Shown one piece after another: positions 24,586 through 34,139 of a stretch of 64,000 nt of DNA. Each line of letters begins with the position of its first letter. Within the stretch, counting starts at the first letter, position 1. The stretch is from Streptomyces parvus (GTDB taxonomy: Bacteria; Actinomycetota; Actinomycetes; Streptomycetales; Streptomycetaceae), in NCBI RefSeq assembly GCF_014648875.1, contig NZ_BMRY01000017.1, positions 1 to 64,000 of the forward strand, read 5' to 3'. The notes under the pieces were generated by a model, which ran no database searches, was not told the DNA's origin, and was given only the letters and a program-made list of their open reading frames with translations. Both the position numbers and the translations under genes were made by a program.

Positions 24586-25584
24586 GTGGACACCTTTGCG
24601 CTGATCGTGACCATCGGCGTCGCGCTCGGCTTCACGTATACGAACGGCTTCCACGACTCCGCGAACGCCATCGCCACCTCGGTCTCCACCCGGGCGCTGA
24701 CCCCGCGTGCGGCTCTGGCGATGGCGGCGGTGATGAACCTGGCCGGCGCCTTCCTGGGCCAGGGGGTCGCCAAGACCGTCAGCGAGGGCCTCATCGCCAC
24801 GCCCGTCGGGCAGAAGGGGATGGGGATCCTGTTCGCGGCGCTCGTCGGCGCGATCATCTGGAACCTGATCACCTGGTACTTCGGCCTCCCCTCCTCGTCC
24901 TCGCACGCCCTGTTCGGCGGCATGGTCGGGGCGGCGCTGGCCGGTGGCACGGACGTCATCTGGTCGGGGGTGCTGGAGAAGGTCGTCATCCCGATGTTCA
25001 TCTCACCGTTCGTCGGCCTGATCGCCGGCTACCTGGTGATGGTCGGCATCATGTGGATCTTCCGGAACGCCAACCCGCACAAGGCCAAGCGCGGCTTCCG
25101 GATCGCGCAGACGGTCTCGGCGGCGGGCATGGCGCTCGGCCACGGCCTCCAGGACGCGCAGAAGACGATGGGCATCGTGGTGATGGCCCTGGTCATCGCC
25201 GACATCGAGGGCCCGAACGACGAGATCCCGGTCTGGGTCAAGATCGCCTGTGCGGTGATGCTCTCGCTGGGTACGTACGCGGGTGGCTGGCGCATCATGC
25301 GTACCCTCGGCCGCAAGATCATCGAGCTGGACCCGCCGCAGGGCTTCGCGGCGGAGACCACCGGCGCCTCGATCATGTTCGGTTCGGCGTTCCTCTTCCA
25401 CGCGCCGATCTCGACCACCCACGTCATCACTTCCGCGATCATGGGTGTCGGCGCGACCAAGCGGGTGAACGCCGTGCGCTGGGGCGTCGCGAAGAACATC
25501 ATCCTGGGCTGGTTCATCACCATGCCCGCCGCGGCCCTGGTCGCCGCGCTGAGCTATGGGGCCGTCCTGCTGCTCTTCGGCTGA
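24586..25584 (+). CDS. Pit-family inorganic phosphate transporter
   Basis: This 332-residue low-affinity phosphate permease has about ten membrane segments. Both PiT signature repeats are visible: GFTYTNGFHDSANAIATSV near the start and the C-terminal APISTTHVITSAIMGVG. The internal SSSHALFGGMVGAAL is also typical. It probably moves metal-phosphate complexes with protons. It is translated after the DUF47 gene and ends at a large palindromic terminator shared with the pst operon. S. coelicolor names such genes pitH. Confidence 0.94.
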   Translation: MDTFALIVTIGVALGFTYTNGFHDSANAIATSVSTRALTPRAALAMAAVMNLAGAFLGQGVAKTVSEGLIATPVGQKGMGILFAALVGAIIWNLITWYFGLPSSSSHALFGGMVGAALAGGTDVIWSGVLEKVVIPMFISPFVGLIAGYLVMVGIMWIFRNANPHKAKRGFRIAQTVSAAGMALGHGLQDAQKTMGIVVMALVIADIEGPNDEIPVWVKIACAVMLSLGTYAGGWRIMRTLGRKIIELDPPQGFAAETTGASIMFGSAFLFHAPISTTHVITSAIMGVGATKRVNAVRWGVAKNIILGWFITMPAAALVAALSYGAVLLLFG

Positions 25585-25608
25585 GCGGCTCCGGTCGGTT
25601 ACACGTGT

Positions 25609-25648
25609 GGGTCCGCCCCCGTACTCGTACGAGTACGGGGGCGGACCC
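25609..25648. terminator. Bidirectional terminator, 40-bp perfect palindrome
   Basis: Twenty bases at 25609-25628 are exactly complementary to those at 25629-25648, centred on GTACTCGTACGAGTAC, followed by TTTC on the plus strand. It lies between the convergent pit and pstB genes and can stop transcription from both. Confidence 0.85.
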
Positions 25649-25716
25649 TTTCGCCTTGTGGTGGCACCGCCATGCAGCACCGCAAGGCCGTATCGGGGGC
25701 GGGGAGCCGGGGAGGC

Positions 25717-26493
25717 TCAGCCGAAGCGGCCGGAGATGTAGTCCTCCGTGGCCTGGACCGACGGGTTGGAGAAGATCCGCTCCGTCTCGTCGATCTCGAT
25801 GAGCCGGCCGGGCTTGCCGACCGCCGCGAGGTTGAAGAACGCGGTGCGGTCCGAGACACGGGCCGCCTGCTGCATGTTGTGCGTCACGATGACGATCGTG
25901 AAGCGCTCCTTCAGCTCGCCGATCAGGTCCTCGATGGCGAGGGTCGAGATCGGGTCGAGCGCCGAGCAGGGCTCGTCCATCAGCAGGACCTGCGGCTCGA
26001 CCGCGATGGCGCGGGCGATGCACAGACGCTGCTGCTGGCCGCCGGAGAGGCCGGAGCCGGGCTTGTTGAGCCGGTCCTTGACCTCGTTCCAGAGGTTCGC
26101 GCCGCGCAGGGACTTCTCGACGATGTCGTTCAGCTCGCTCTTGCGGTAGCTGCCGTTCAGCCGGAGGCCCGCCGCCACGTTGTCGAAGATCGACATGGTG
26201 GGGAAGGGGTTGGGGCGCTGGAAGACCATGCCGACGGTGCGGCGCACGGTGACCGGGTCGACGTTGGAGGCGTAGAGGTTCTCGTCGTCCAGCAGCACCT
26301 TGCCCTCGACGCGGCCGCCGGGGGTGACCTCGTGCATCCGGTTGAGGGTGCGCAGGAAGGTGGACTTGCCGCAGCCGGACGGGCCGATGAAGGCCGTCAC
26401 GGAGCGGGGCTCCACGGTCATCGAGATGTCCTCGATGGCCTTGTGGCTGCCGTAGTAGGCGGTGAGGCCGCTGATGTCGATGCGCTTGGCCAT
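25717..26493 (-). CDS. pstB: Phosphate ABC transporter ATPase PstB
   Basis: This 258-residue ATPase of the high-affinity phosphate importer has Walker A GPSGCGKST (37-45), the signature LSGGQQQR and Walker B VLLMDEPCSALDP. Length and sequence fit PstB closely. The ATG at 26493 (MAKRIDISGL) is preferred over a GTG three codons upstream. It is the last gene of the pstSCAB order, 40 bp after pstA. Confidence 0.97.
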   Translation of the reverse strand: MAKRIDISGLTAYYGSHKAIEDISMTVEPRSVTAFIGPSGCGKSTFLRTLNRMHEVTPGGRVEGKVLLDDENLYASNVDPVTVRRTVGMVFQRPNPFPTMSIFDNVAAGLRLNGSYRKSELNDIVEKSLRGANLWNEVKDRLNKPGSGLSGGQQQRLCIARAIAVEPQVLLMDEPCSALDPISTLAIEDLIGELKERFTIVIVTHNMQQAARVSDRTAFFNLAAVGKPGRLIEIDETERIFSNPSVQATEDYISGRFG

Positions 26494-26533
26494 GGGAATC
26501 ACTGCTTCTTTCGGGAGGTCGCTGATGGCCGCG

Positions 26534-27616
26534 TCAGCGACCGGTCTTCGGGGCCTTCCAGCGGGCGATGCCGCGGGCCACGAGGTTGAGGATCATGACG
26601 AAGGCGATCAGCACCAGGGCCGCTGCCCAGGCGCGGTCGTAGGACGCGGCCTCGCCGATCTTGTACTGCTCGTAGATGTAGAACGGCAGCGAGGACTGGG
26701 CGCCTTCGAAGGGGTTCGTGTTGATCAGCTGGCTGCCGAAGACCAGCAGGATGATCGGGGCCGTCTCACCGGCGATACGGGCGATGGCGAGCATGACGCC
26801 CGTGGTGATGCCGCCGATCGCGGTCGGCAGGACCACCTTCAGGATGGTGCGCCACTTCGGGACGCCGAGGGCGAGGGAGGCCTCGCGCAGCTCGTTGGGG
26901 ACGAGCTTGAGCATCTCCTCGGTGGAGCGGACCACGACGGGGACCATCAGGATCGTCAGGGCGAGCGCGCCCATCAGGCCGGAGGGCTCCAGGCTGAACA
27001 TCAGCATGATCGACAGGATGAAGAGACCGGCCACGATGGACGGGATGCCCGTCATCACGTCGACGAAGAACGTGACGGCCTTGGCCAGCGCGCCCTTGCC
27101 GTACTCGACGAGGTAGACGGCGGTCAGCAGGCCGAGCGGGGCGGAGATCACCGTGGCGATGCCGACCTGCTCCAGGGTGCCGACCAGCGCGTGGTAGACG
27201 CCGCCGCTGGCCTCGGAGCCGAGCACACCGGCCATCGAGTGGGTGAGGAAGTAGCCGTCGAGGCGCTCGGCGCCGCGGACGATCGTCGTCCAGAGCAGCG
27301 AGGCGAGCGGGACGACGGCGACCAGGAAGCAGACCCACATCACGCTGGTGGCGAGGCGGTCCTTGGCCTGGCGCTGGTTCTCCACGACCGTCGTGGCGAC
27401 GTAGGAGATGGCCAGGAAGAACAGGGCCGAGATCAGGCCCCACTGGATGCGGCTCTCCCAGCCGGCGGCCAGCGAGAGGCCGACGCCGAGCGCGACCGAG
27501 ACGACGGCGAAGCCGAGCGGCGCGAGGCGGGGCAGGGAGCGGCTGCCGAGGCTGCTCTTCGGGGAGGGCGGGGCGGGCGACGGGCGTTCCATGACGCCGG
27601 TGGGTGCGTGGCTCAT
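26534..27616 (-). CDS. pstA: Phosphate ABC transporter permease PstA
   Basis: This 360-residue permease has a Pro/Ser-rich N-terminus and about seven membrane segments. It shows the permease EAA-type loop ELREASLALGVPKWRTILKVVLPTAIGGI. The ATG overlaps the pstC stop codon (ATGA), showing translational coupling. PstA and PstC together form the membrane channel for phosphate. Confidence 0.96.
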   Translation of the reverse strand: MSHAPTGVMERPSPAPPSPKSSLGSRSLPRLAPLGFAVVSVALGVGLSLAAGWESRIQWGLISALFFLAISYVATTVVENQRQAKDRLATSVMWVCFLVAVVPLASLLWTTIVRGAERLDGYFLTHSMAGVLGSEASGGVYHALVGTLEQVGIATVISAPLGLLTAVYLVEYGKGALAKAVTFFVDVMTGIPSIVAGLFILSIMLMFSLEPSGLMGALALTILMVPVVVRSTEEMLKLVPNELREASLALGVPKWRTILKVVLPTAIGGITTGVMLAIARIAGETAPIILLVFGSQLINTNPFEGAQSSLPFYIYEQYKIGEAASYDRAWAAALVLIAFVMILNLVARGIARWKAPKTGR

Positions 27617-28614
27617 GCGTTGGCCCCCGAGTACTCCTTGCGGCGGGCGATGATGAGCCGGGCCGCGCCGTTGACCAGCAGGGTGAGGACGAAGAGGACG
27701 AGACCGGAGGCGATCAGGGCGTCCCGCCCGAACGCGTCGGCCTCGCCGAACTTGGCCGCGATGTTCTGGGCGAACGTGCCGCCGCCCGGGTTGAGCAGGT
27801 GCAGCGAGATGAGGAAGTTCGGGGAGAGGACCGTGGCGACGGCCATCGTCTCGCCGAGCGCGCGGCCGAGGCCCAGCATCGAGGCGGAGATGATGCCGGA
27901 GCGGCCGAAGGGCAGCACGGAGAGGCGGATGACCTCCCAGCGGGTGGCGCCGAGCGCGAGCGCGGCCTCCTCGTTCATCTTCGGGACCTGGAGGAAGACC
28001 TCGCGGCTGACGCTGGTCACGATCGGCAGGATCATGATCGCGAGCAGGATGCCGACGGTGAAGAGCGAGCGGGCGACGCCGACCTCGGTCTTCTCGAAGA
28101 TGTACGTCCAGCCGAAGAACTGGTCGAGCCAGAGGTTGAGGCCCTCCAGGTACGGCACGAGGACGAGGGCGCCCCAGATGCCGTAGACGATGCTGGGCAC
28201 GGCGGCCAGCAGGTCGACCACGTACGCGATCGGGGCGGCCAGCTTGCGCGGCGCGTAGTGCGAGATGAACAGGGCGATGCCGACAGCGATCGGAACCGCG
28301 ATGAGCATCGCGATGATCGAGCTGACGACCGTGCCGAAGAGCAGGACCGCGATGCCGAAGACCGGGGGGTCCCCGGCCGGGTTCCAGTCGAAGGTGGTGA
28401 GGAAGTTGCCCTCGTCCTTCGAGATGGCGAGCACCGAGCGGTAGGTGAGGAACACGGCGATCGACGCCATGATCACGAGCAGCAGGATGCCCGAGCCGCG
28501 GGAGAGGCCCAGGAAGATCTTGTCGCCCAGCTGCCCGGTGGACTTGGGGCGCCCGGCCCGTTCGGGCGGGGCCGGCGGGGCCGGTGGCATGTCTATGGGT
28601 GTGGTGGAAGCCAT
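27613..28614 (-). CDS. pstC: Phosphate ABC transporter permease PstC
   Basis: This 333-residue permease has six to seven membrane segments and the conserved loop MNEEAALALGATRWEVIRLSVLP. The ATG at 28614 (MASTTPIDMPP) is chosen; the frame upstream lacks coding character. It lies about 100 bp downstream of pstS, a gap typical for the more strongly expressed binding protein gene. Confidence 0.96.
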   Translation of the reverse strand: MASTTPIDMPPAPPAPPERAGRPKSTGQLGDKIFLGLSRGSGILLLVIMASIAVFLTYRSVLAISKDEGNFLTTFDWNPAGDPPVFGIAVLLFGTVVSSIIAMLIAVPIAVGIALFISHYAPRKLAAPIAYVVDLLAAVPSIVYGIWGALVLVPYLEGLNLWLDQFFGWTYIFEKTEVGVARSLFTVGILLAIMILPIVTSVSREVFLQVPKMNEEAALALGATRWEVIRLSVLPFGRSGIISASMLGLGRALGETMAVATVLSPNFLISLHLLNPGGGTFAQNIAAKFGEADAFGRDALIASGLVLFVLTLLVNGAARLIIARRKEYSGANA

Positions 28615-28717
28615 GGTCTTTCCGGTCTGTGTGGGGGAGCCGTGGCTCCCCTGGCGGCGGTGCACCGGATGGGCCGGGGCGGCCGGGTCCGGGTGGGGAC
28701 CCGGCCGCCCCGGGGTG

Positions 28718-29854
28718 TTACGAGAGGGAGCCGATGGTCTCGCGGACCTTGGCGTTGATCTCGGCCGGGATCGGGGCGTAGCCGGCGTCGGTCAGGATCT
28801 TCTGGCCGTCGTCGGAGGCGGCGTAGGAGAGGAAGGACTTGACGGTGTCGAGCGTCTCGGGCTTGTTGCCGCTGTCGCAGACGACCTCGTACGTCACCAG
28901 GACCAGCGGGTAGGCGCCCTCGGCCTTGGTGGTGTAGTCGAGGTCGAGCGCCAGGTCCTTGCCGGTGCCCTTGACCTTGGCGGCGGCGATGGCCTTGGAG
29001 GCGTTCTCCGAGGTGGCCTGGACCGGGGCGGCGCCACCGGTGTTGATGTCCACGGTCGGGATGGACTGCGACTTGGCGTAGGAGAGCTCGAAGTAGCCGA
29101 TCGCGCCGTCGACCTGCTTCACCTGGGCGGCGACGCCGGACGAGCCGGACGCGGCCTGGCCACCGGGGGCCGGCCACTTCTTCTCGGCCTCGTACTTCCA
29201 GTCGTCCGGAGCCGCGGCGCCGAGGTACTTGCCGAGGTTCTGCGTGGTGCCGGAGTCCTCGGAGCGGTGGAAGGCCTGGATCGCCTTGTCCGGCAGGTCG
29301 ACGCCGTCGTTCAGCTTGGCGATCGCCGGGTCGTTCCACTTCTTGATCTTGCTGTCGAAGATCTTCGCGAGGGTCGGGGCGTCCAGCGTGAGCTTGTCGA
29401 CACCCTCCAGCTTGAAGCCGATCGCGACCGGGCCGCCGACCATCGGCAGGTTGATGCCCTGGCCGGTCTTGCACATCTTCTTGGAGTCGGCGACCTCTTC
29501 GGGCTTCAGCGCCGAGTCGGAGCCGGCGAAGCCGACGGTGCCCTGGTTGAAGGCGACGATGCCCTCACCGGAGGAGGACGAGTTGTAGTTGATCTCCACA
29601 CCGGAGCAGGCGGCCATGTAGTTCTTGACCCAGAGGTCCATGGCGTTCTTCTGAGCACTGGAGCCGGAAGCGCGCAGCTGGCCCTTGGCCTTGCCGCAGT
29701 CGACGTCCGACGCGGCGGTCGTCTTCTCGCCGGTGCCGGCCGTGCCGCCGCCCGTGTTGTCGTCCGAACCGCACGCCGTGAGGACCAGGGCGCCGGAGAC
29801 GGCGAGGGCACCGAGCGCGGTGGCACGAAGCCGGTTCTTGCGCTGAAGCTTCAC
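28718..29854 (-). CDS. pstS: Phosphate-binding lipoprotein PstS
   Basis: This 378-residue binding protein has a lipobox LTAC (C28). The phosphate-binding segments are visible: LRASGSSAQKNAMDLWV, SSSSGEGIVAF and the HRSEDSGTTQNLGKYLG motif. The GTG at 29854 follows GGAAGGAA. It delivers phosphate to PstCAB at the cell surface. A PHO box lies upstream, so PhoR-PhoP control under phosphate limitation is expected. Confidence 0.97.
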   Translation of the reverse strand: MKLQRKNRLRATALGALAVSGALVLTACGSDDNTGGGTAGTGEKTTAASDVDCGKAKGQLRASGSSAQKNAMDLWVKNYMAACSGVEINYNSSSSGEGIVAFNQGTVGFAGSDSALKPEEVADSKKMCKTGQGINLPMVGGPVAIGFKLEGVDKLTLDAPTLAKIFDSKIKKWNDPAIAKLNDGVDLPDKAIQAFHRSEDSGTTQNLGKYLGAAAPDDWKYEAEKKWPAPGGQAASGSSGVAAQVKQVDGAIGYFELSYAKSQSIPTVDINTGGAAPVQATSENASKAIAAAKVKGTGKDLALDLDYTTKAEGAYPLVLVTYEVVCDSGNKPETLDTVKSFLSYAASDDGQKILTDAGYAPIPAEINAKVRETIGSLS

Positions 29855-29968
29855 TTTCGGGTGTTCCTTCCAGGAGCCGCCGTGGTTGTCTCGTTCTACG
29901 ACGGCGTGCGATGAGGAGGGGTGCTGTGGCTTGCCGCCGCGCACCTTGTACGTCCGAAATTAGGCAGA

Positions 29969-30011
29969 ACAGGTGAAGCCGCCGACGGGGGAGAGTGAAC
30001 GGCAGGTGAAC
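29969..30011 (-). promoter_or_regulatory. PHO box upstream of pstS
   Basis: On the minus strand two adjacent 11-base repeats, GTTCACCTGCC and GTTCACTCTCC (30011-29990), match the Streptomyces PhoP direct-repeat unit GTTCACC. After one non-matching 11-base step a third in-phase unit, CTTCACCTGTT, follows. The core lies about 136-157 bp upstream of the pstS start codon. Confidence 0.85.
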
Positions 30012-30052
30012 CGTGTCGGGCAGGCGGGTGCGGGGCCGGTCCGGAGTGCGGT

Positions 30053-30502
30053 TCAGGACGCGGGCAGGACGTCCAGGAACGCGGTCAGCTGCCGGACGTC
30101 GCGGGGCTGGGTGAGCCGGGCGCGGGCGGCGTCGGGGGCCAGCCACAGGATGCGGTCGACCTCGTCGTTGGCGGTGAACGAGCCGCCCGTCGCCTCGGCC
30201 GCCCAGTACGCGACCTCCTTGGGCCGGCCGTCCACCGGATAGCGGGAGGCCGGCAGCGGCTCGCCGAGGGCGCAGTGGTGCCCGGTCTCTTCCAGCACTT
30301 CCCGTACGGCGGCGGCGCGCGGGTCCTCGCCGCGCTTCAGCTTGCCCTTGGGGAAGGACCAGTCGTCGTAGCGGGGGCGGTGGACCAGGCAGACCTCCAC
30401 GCCGCCGCTGCCCGGGGCGCGGCGCCACAGCACGCATCCCGCGGCGCGGATCACGGGGCCGCGGGGGTCCTCGTTCGCGGGGCCGTGCGGGTCGCCGCTC
30501 AT
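30053..30502 (-). CDS. NUDIX hydrolase (MutT-like)
   Basis: This 149-residue enzyme has a clear Nudix box, GKLKRGEDPRAAAVREVLEETG, about residues 49-70. The start motif AAGCVLWRR and KEVAYWAAE match the MutT1-like subgroup that hydrolyses oxidised nucleotides or diadenosine polyphosphates. It has no histidine-phosphatase domain, unlike mycobacterial MutT1. The ATG overlaps the CHAD gene stop (ATGA), placing it in the ppk-CHAD-nudix operon. Confidence 0.9.
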   Translation of the reverse strand: MSGDPHGPANEDPRGPVIRAAGCVLWRRAPGSGGVEVCLVHRPRYDDWSFPKGKLKRGEDPRAAAVREVLEETGHHCALGEPLPASRYPVDGRPKEVAYWAAEATGGSFTANDEVDRILWLAPDAARARLTQPRDVRQLTAFLDVLPAS

Positions 30503-31638
30503 GGCGCCGTCAGGGCCGTGGCGTACGGCCAGGTCTCGCGGAACACCGCCCGCGCCGCCTCCACCTCGTGGCGCTGGTCCGCGTGGAGCACGCCCAGCGC
30601 GTACGCCGTGGCCGGGGCGATCCGGGGGGTGCGGGCCGCCGCTGCCGCCGCCGCGGCCGCCTCCACCGCGTCCCGGTGCAGATCCAGGGCGTGCCCGCAG
30701 GAGGCGAGGGACGGGGCGGCGGCGCCGAGGACGACCTCGTGGGCGTACCGGTGGAGCCGCAGCAGCAGCCGGGCCTGGTGCCACGCCGCGTCCTGCGCCT
30801 CGTTGTACGGCTCGGAGTCGGCGGGCGGGAGGGCGGCCACCGCGGTGAGGAGGCGTTGCTCGGCGCGTTCGGCGGGCTCCAGCAGGGCCTCGGCGGTGCG
30901 GCCCGTGGTGCCGGGGGCCAGCGGTACGTCGGAGGCCAGGAGCGCGACGGCGTCGGCGACCGCGTGGAACCGGGAGGAGCCGAGCGCCTGGAGGGCCGCG
31001 GAGTGCGACCGGGTCCGGGCGAGGGTGAGGCGGCGTTCGAGCAGCGCCCCGGCGCGCGCGGCCCCGACCCCGAGGGCGGCGCGGCCCTGGGCGTCGGACG
31101 CGGCGGCTTCCCCGGCGGCCCTGGCCCCCCGGGCGGCGGGGAGGGCGGGGCCGGAGAGCTGGTGCAGGGCCTCGACGAGCCGGGTGAGCCGGTTCGCGTA
31201 GGCGTGTTCGCGGGCGAGTACGCCGGAGAGCCAGGCCAGCTCGGCGCGGAGCTGGTCGGCCCAGTGCGGGTCGAGGGCGGCCCGGAAGGTGTGCAGGGAG
31301 CCGCTGATCCGGCGGGCCGCGCGGCGCAGTGCGCGGGTGGCGGCCGCGGCGTCGTGGCCGCCGGACTCGGCGGGGGCGCTGTGCTCGTGGTGCAGGCGCA
31401 GGCTGCGCAGGAAGTCGGCGGCCTGCCCCCGGAGGTAGGGCGCGAGGACCGCCTCCGTGGTCAGGTCCCCGGCGGGGTGGCCTTCGGCGGTGGGCCCGGT
31501 CCCGGTGGGGTGGCGGTCCTGCTCTTCGGCCTTGCCCGGCGGCGGGCCCACCGTGGCGTCGGCGTCCGTGCCGGTGCCGGTCCCCGGGGCGGGACCCGTG
31601 GTCGGCCGGGTCGTCGTCTGCTGGTCAGGGCGTCGCAC
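30499..31638 (-). CDS. CHAD domain protein (polyphosphate-binding)
   Basis: This 379-residue protein has a disordered Thr/Gly/Pro-rich N-terminus (1-55) and a long helical CHAD domain, rich in conserved His and Arg (RALRRAARRISGSLHTFRAAL, RLLLRLHRYAHEVVLG). CHAD domains bind polyphosphate. The GTG start lies 14 bp inside the end of ppk, so it is made together with polyphosphate kinase and probably helps to localise or store polyphosphate. There is no CYTH domain. Confidence 0.9.
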   Translation of the reverse strand: MRRPDQQTTTRPTTGPAPGTGTGTDADATVGPPPGKAEEQDRHPTGTGPTAEGHPAGDLTTEAVLAPYLRGQAADFLRSLRLHHEHSAPAESGGHDAAAATRALRRAARRISGSLHTFRAALDPHWADQLRAELAWLSGVLAREHAYANRLTRLVEALHQLSGPALPAARGARAAGEAAASDAQGRAALGVGAARAGALLERRLTLARTRSHSAALQALGSSRFHAVADAVALLASDVPLAPGTTGRTAEALLEPAERAEQRLLTAVAALPPADSEPYNEAQDAAWHQARLLLRLHRYAHEVVLGAAAPSLASCGHALDLHRDAVEAAAAAAAAARTPRIAPATAYALGVLHADQRHEVEAARAVFRETWPYATALTAP

Positions 31639-33874
31639 GCCTGCGCCTCCGGGCGTCGATGAGCATTTCCTGGACGTGCCGCAGCGGCTGGCCGTCCGCG
31701 TCCGTGGCGTGCCGGGTCCAGTTCCCGTCGGGGCCCAGGTGCCAGGAGGAGGTGGTGTCGGCCATACCGGTCTCCAGGAGTCGGCTGAGTGCGGCGCGGT
31801 GGGCGGGGTCGGTGACCCGGACCAGGGCTTCGATCCGGCGGTCGAGGTTGCGGTGCATCATGTCGGCGCTGCCGAACCACACCTCGGGCTCGCCGCCGTT
31901 GCCGAAGGCGAAGATCCGGGAGTGTTCGAGGAAGCGGCCGAGTATGGAGCGGACCCGGATGTTCTCGGAGAGCCCGGCGACCCCGGGGCGGATCGCGCAG
32001 ATCCCGCGCACCCAGATGTCGACGGGGACGCCCGCCTGGGCCGCCCGGTAGCAGGCGTCGATGATCGCTTCGTCGACCATCGAGTTGACCTTGAACCGGA
32101 CGTAGGCGGGGCGGCCGGCCCGGTGGTGGGCGATCTCCTTGTTGATCCGGGCGATCAGCCCGTCGCGCAGGGACTTCGGGGCGACCAGCAGGCGGCGGTA
32201 GGTCTCGCGGCGCGAGTAGCCGGAGAGCCGGTTGAACAGGTCGGAGAGGTCCGCCCCGACCTGCGGGTCCGCCGTGAGCAGGCCGAGGTCCTCGTACAGC
32301 CGGGCCGTCTTCGGGTGGTAGTTGCCGGTGCCGACGTGGGAGTAGCGGCGCAGGGTGTCGCCCTCCTGGCGGACGACGAGGGAGAGCTTGCAGTGGGTCT
32401 TCAGCCCGACGAGGCCGTAGACGACATGGCAGCCCGCCTCCTCCAGCTTGCGGGCCCACTTGATGTTGGCCTGCTCGTCGAAGCGGGCCTTGATCTCGAC
32501 GAGGACGAGGACCTGCTTGCCGGATTCGGCGGCGTCGATCAGGGCGTCCACTATCGGGGAGTCGCCGGAGGTCCGGTACAACGTCTGCTTGATGGCCAGC
32601 ACGTCCGGGTCGCCCGCCGCCTGCTCCAGGAACGCCTGGACGGAGGTGGAGAACGAGTCGTACGGGTGGTGGAGCAGCACGTCCCGCTCGCGCAGGGCGG
32701 CGAAGATGTCGGGCGCGGAGGCGGACTCCACCTCGGCCAGGTCCCGGTGGGTGCCCGCGACGAACTTCGGGTACTTCAGCTCGGGCCGGTCCAGCGAGGC
32801 GATCGCGAACAGCCCGGTCAGGTCGAGCGGGCCGGGCAGCGGGTAGACCTCCGCGTCGGACACCTTCAGCTCGCGGACCAGCAGGTCCAGCACGTACGGG
32901 TCGATGGACTCCTCGACCTCAAGACGCACCGGCGGGCCGAAGCGGCGGCGCATGAGCTCCTTCTCCAGTGCCTGGAGCAGGTTCTCCGCGTCGTCCTCCT
33001 CGACCTCCAGGTCCTCGTTCCTGGTGACCCGGAACATGTGGTGCGCCAGCACCTCCATCCCCGGGAACAGCTCCTCCAGGTGCGCCGCGATGACGTCCTC
33101 GATGGGCACGTACCGCTGGGGCGAGGCCTCCAGGAAGCGGGTCAGCAGCGGCGGGACCTTGACCCGGGCGAAGTGGCGGTGGCCGCTGACCGGGTTGCGG
33201 ACGACGACGGCGAGGTTGAGGGAGAGCCCGGAGATGTACGGGAAGGGGTGTGCGGGGTCGACGGCCAGCGGGGTCAGGACCGGGAAGACGCGCTGCCGGA
33301 AGAAGGTGAACAGGCGGGCCTGCTCCTTCTCGGTCAGGTCCGGCCAGCGGATCAGCTGGATGCCCTCGTCGGAGAGGTCCGGGGCGATGTCCTGCTGGAA
33401 GCAGGCGGCGTGCCGGGCCATGAGCTCCCGCGAGCGGGTCCAGATCAGGTCCAGGACCTCGCGGGGCTGGAGGCCGGAGGCGGAGCGGGTGGCGACGCCG
33501 GTGGCGATGCGGCGCTTGAGGCCGGCCACCCGGACCATGAAGAACTCGTCCAGGTTCGAGGCGAAGATGGCGAGGAAGTTGGCCCGCTCCAGGATGGGCG
33601 TGGCCGGGTCCTCGGCCAGCTCCAGGACCCGTTCGTTGAACGCGAGCCAGCTGCGCTCGCGGTCCAGGAAGCGCCCCTGGGGCAGCTCGTCGCCGTCCCG
33701 GTCGGGCTCGTAGGCGTCCGCGTCGGCGTCGAGGTCGGGATCCAGGTCGGCGGCGGTGGAGAAGCTGACCCCGTTGGACGCCGGGGTGGCGTGCGGCCGG
33801 TGCGCGGCGAGCGAGCCGACCGACGGCTGGGCGGTGGGCTGGACGGGGACCTCGGAGCTGGGCTGCTGGCTCAT
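31625..33874 (-). CDS. ppk: Polyphosphate kinase 1
   Basis: This 749-residue enzyme makes polyphosphate from ATP reversibly. After an acidic N-terminal extension (about 65 residues) the PPK1 domains follow: FLDRERSWLAFNERVLELA, PFPYISGLSLNLAV, and the catalytic region SHVGTGNYHPKTARLYEDLGL with the autophosphorylated His. SADMMHRNLDRRIE is also conserved. The ATG at 33874 is used. It heads the ppk-CHAD-nudix operon. Confidence 0.96.
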   Translation of the reverse strand: MSQQPSSEVPVQPTAQPSVGSLAAHRPHATPASNGVSFSTAADLDPDLDADADAYEPDRDGDELPQGRFLDRERSWLAFNERVLELAEDPATPILERANFLAIFASNLDEFFMVRVAGLKRRIATGVATRSASGLQPREVLDLIWTRSRELMARHAACFQQDIAPDLSDEGIQLIRWPDLTEKEQARLFTFFRQRVFPVLTPLAVDPAHPFPYISGLSLNLAVVVRNPVSGHRHFARVKVPPLLTRFLEASPQRYVPIEDVIAAHLEELFPGMEVLAHHMFRVTRNEDLEVEEDDAENLLQALEKELMRRRFGPPVRLEVEESIDPYVLDLLVRELKVSDAEVYPLPGPLDLTGLFAIASLDRPELKYPKFVAGTHRDLAEVESASAPDIFAALRERDVLLHHPYDSFSTSVQAFLEQAAGDPDVLAIKQTLYRTSGDSPIVDALIDAAESGKQVLVLVEIKARFDEQANIKWARKLEEAGCHVVYGLVGLKTHCKLSLVVRQEGDTLRRYSHVGTGNYHPKTARLYEDLGLLTADPQVGADLSDLFNRLSGYSRRETYRRLLVAPKSLRDGLIARINKEIAHHRAGRPAYVRFKVNSMVDEAIIDACYRAAQAGVPVDIWVRGICAIRPGVAGLSENIRVRSILGRFLEHSRIFAFGNGGEPEVWFGSADMMHRNLDRRIEALVRVTDPAHRAALSRLLETGMADTTSSWHLGPDGNWTRHATDADGQPLRHVQEMLIDARRRRRATP

Positions 33875-34139
33875 GGACCTATTGTTCCGCGCGGAACGCT
33901 CCTCAGGCGCGTCGGAGCCCGGAAAGATCGCGGAAGCACCCGGAAACCCGGGGTCACGGCCGGGGGAGCCTTGAGCGGCGTTTCCCCTGGCTCTCCCGTT
34001 GCGGCGGGGGGCGGGCACAGCTGGCTGCATCCCGTGAGGGTCGCAAGGGCGTCTGAATGGCCGGTAACGGCGACATGACGTACAGGAAGCGGTGTGCCTG
34101 CGGGTGGGCCTCGCGGTCACTCTACGTGTTCGACGCGGA

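Noticed and set aside
26462..28186. Plus-strand open frame of about 570 codons across pstA and pstC
   Set aside because: Antisense shadow of two clear permease genes.
31457..34078. Plus-strand open frame of about 870 codons across ppk
   Set aside because: It is antisense to polyphosphate kinase, which has all catalytic motifs; no start signal or family motif is present.
33875..34090. Possible degenerate PHO box upstream of ppk (GTTACCGGCCA then TTCAGACGCCC)
   Set aside because: Only weak similarity to GTTCACC units and no third repeat; not enough to support PhoP control from sequence.
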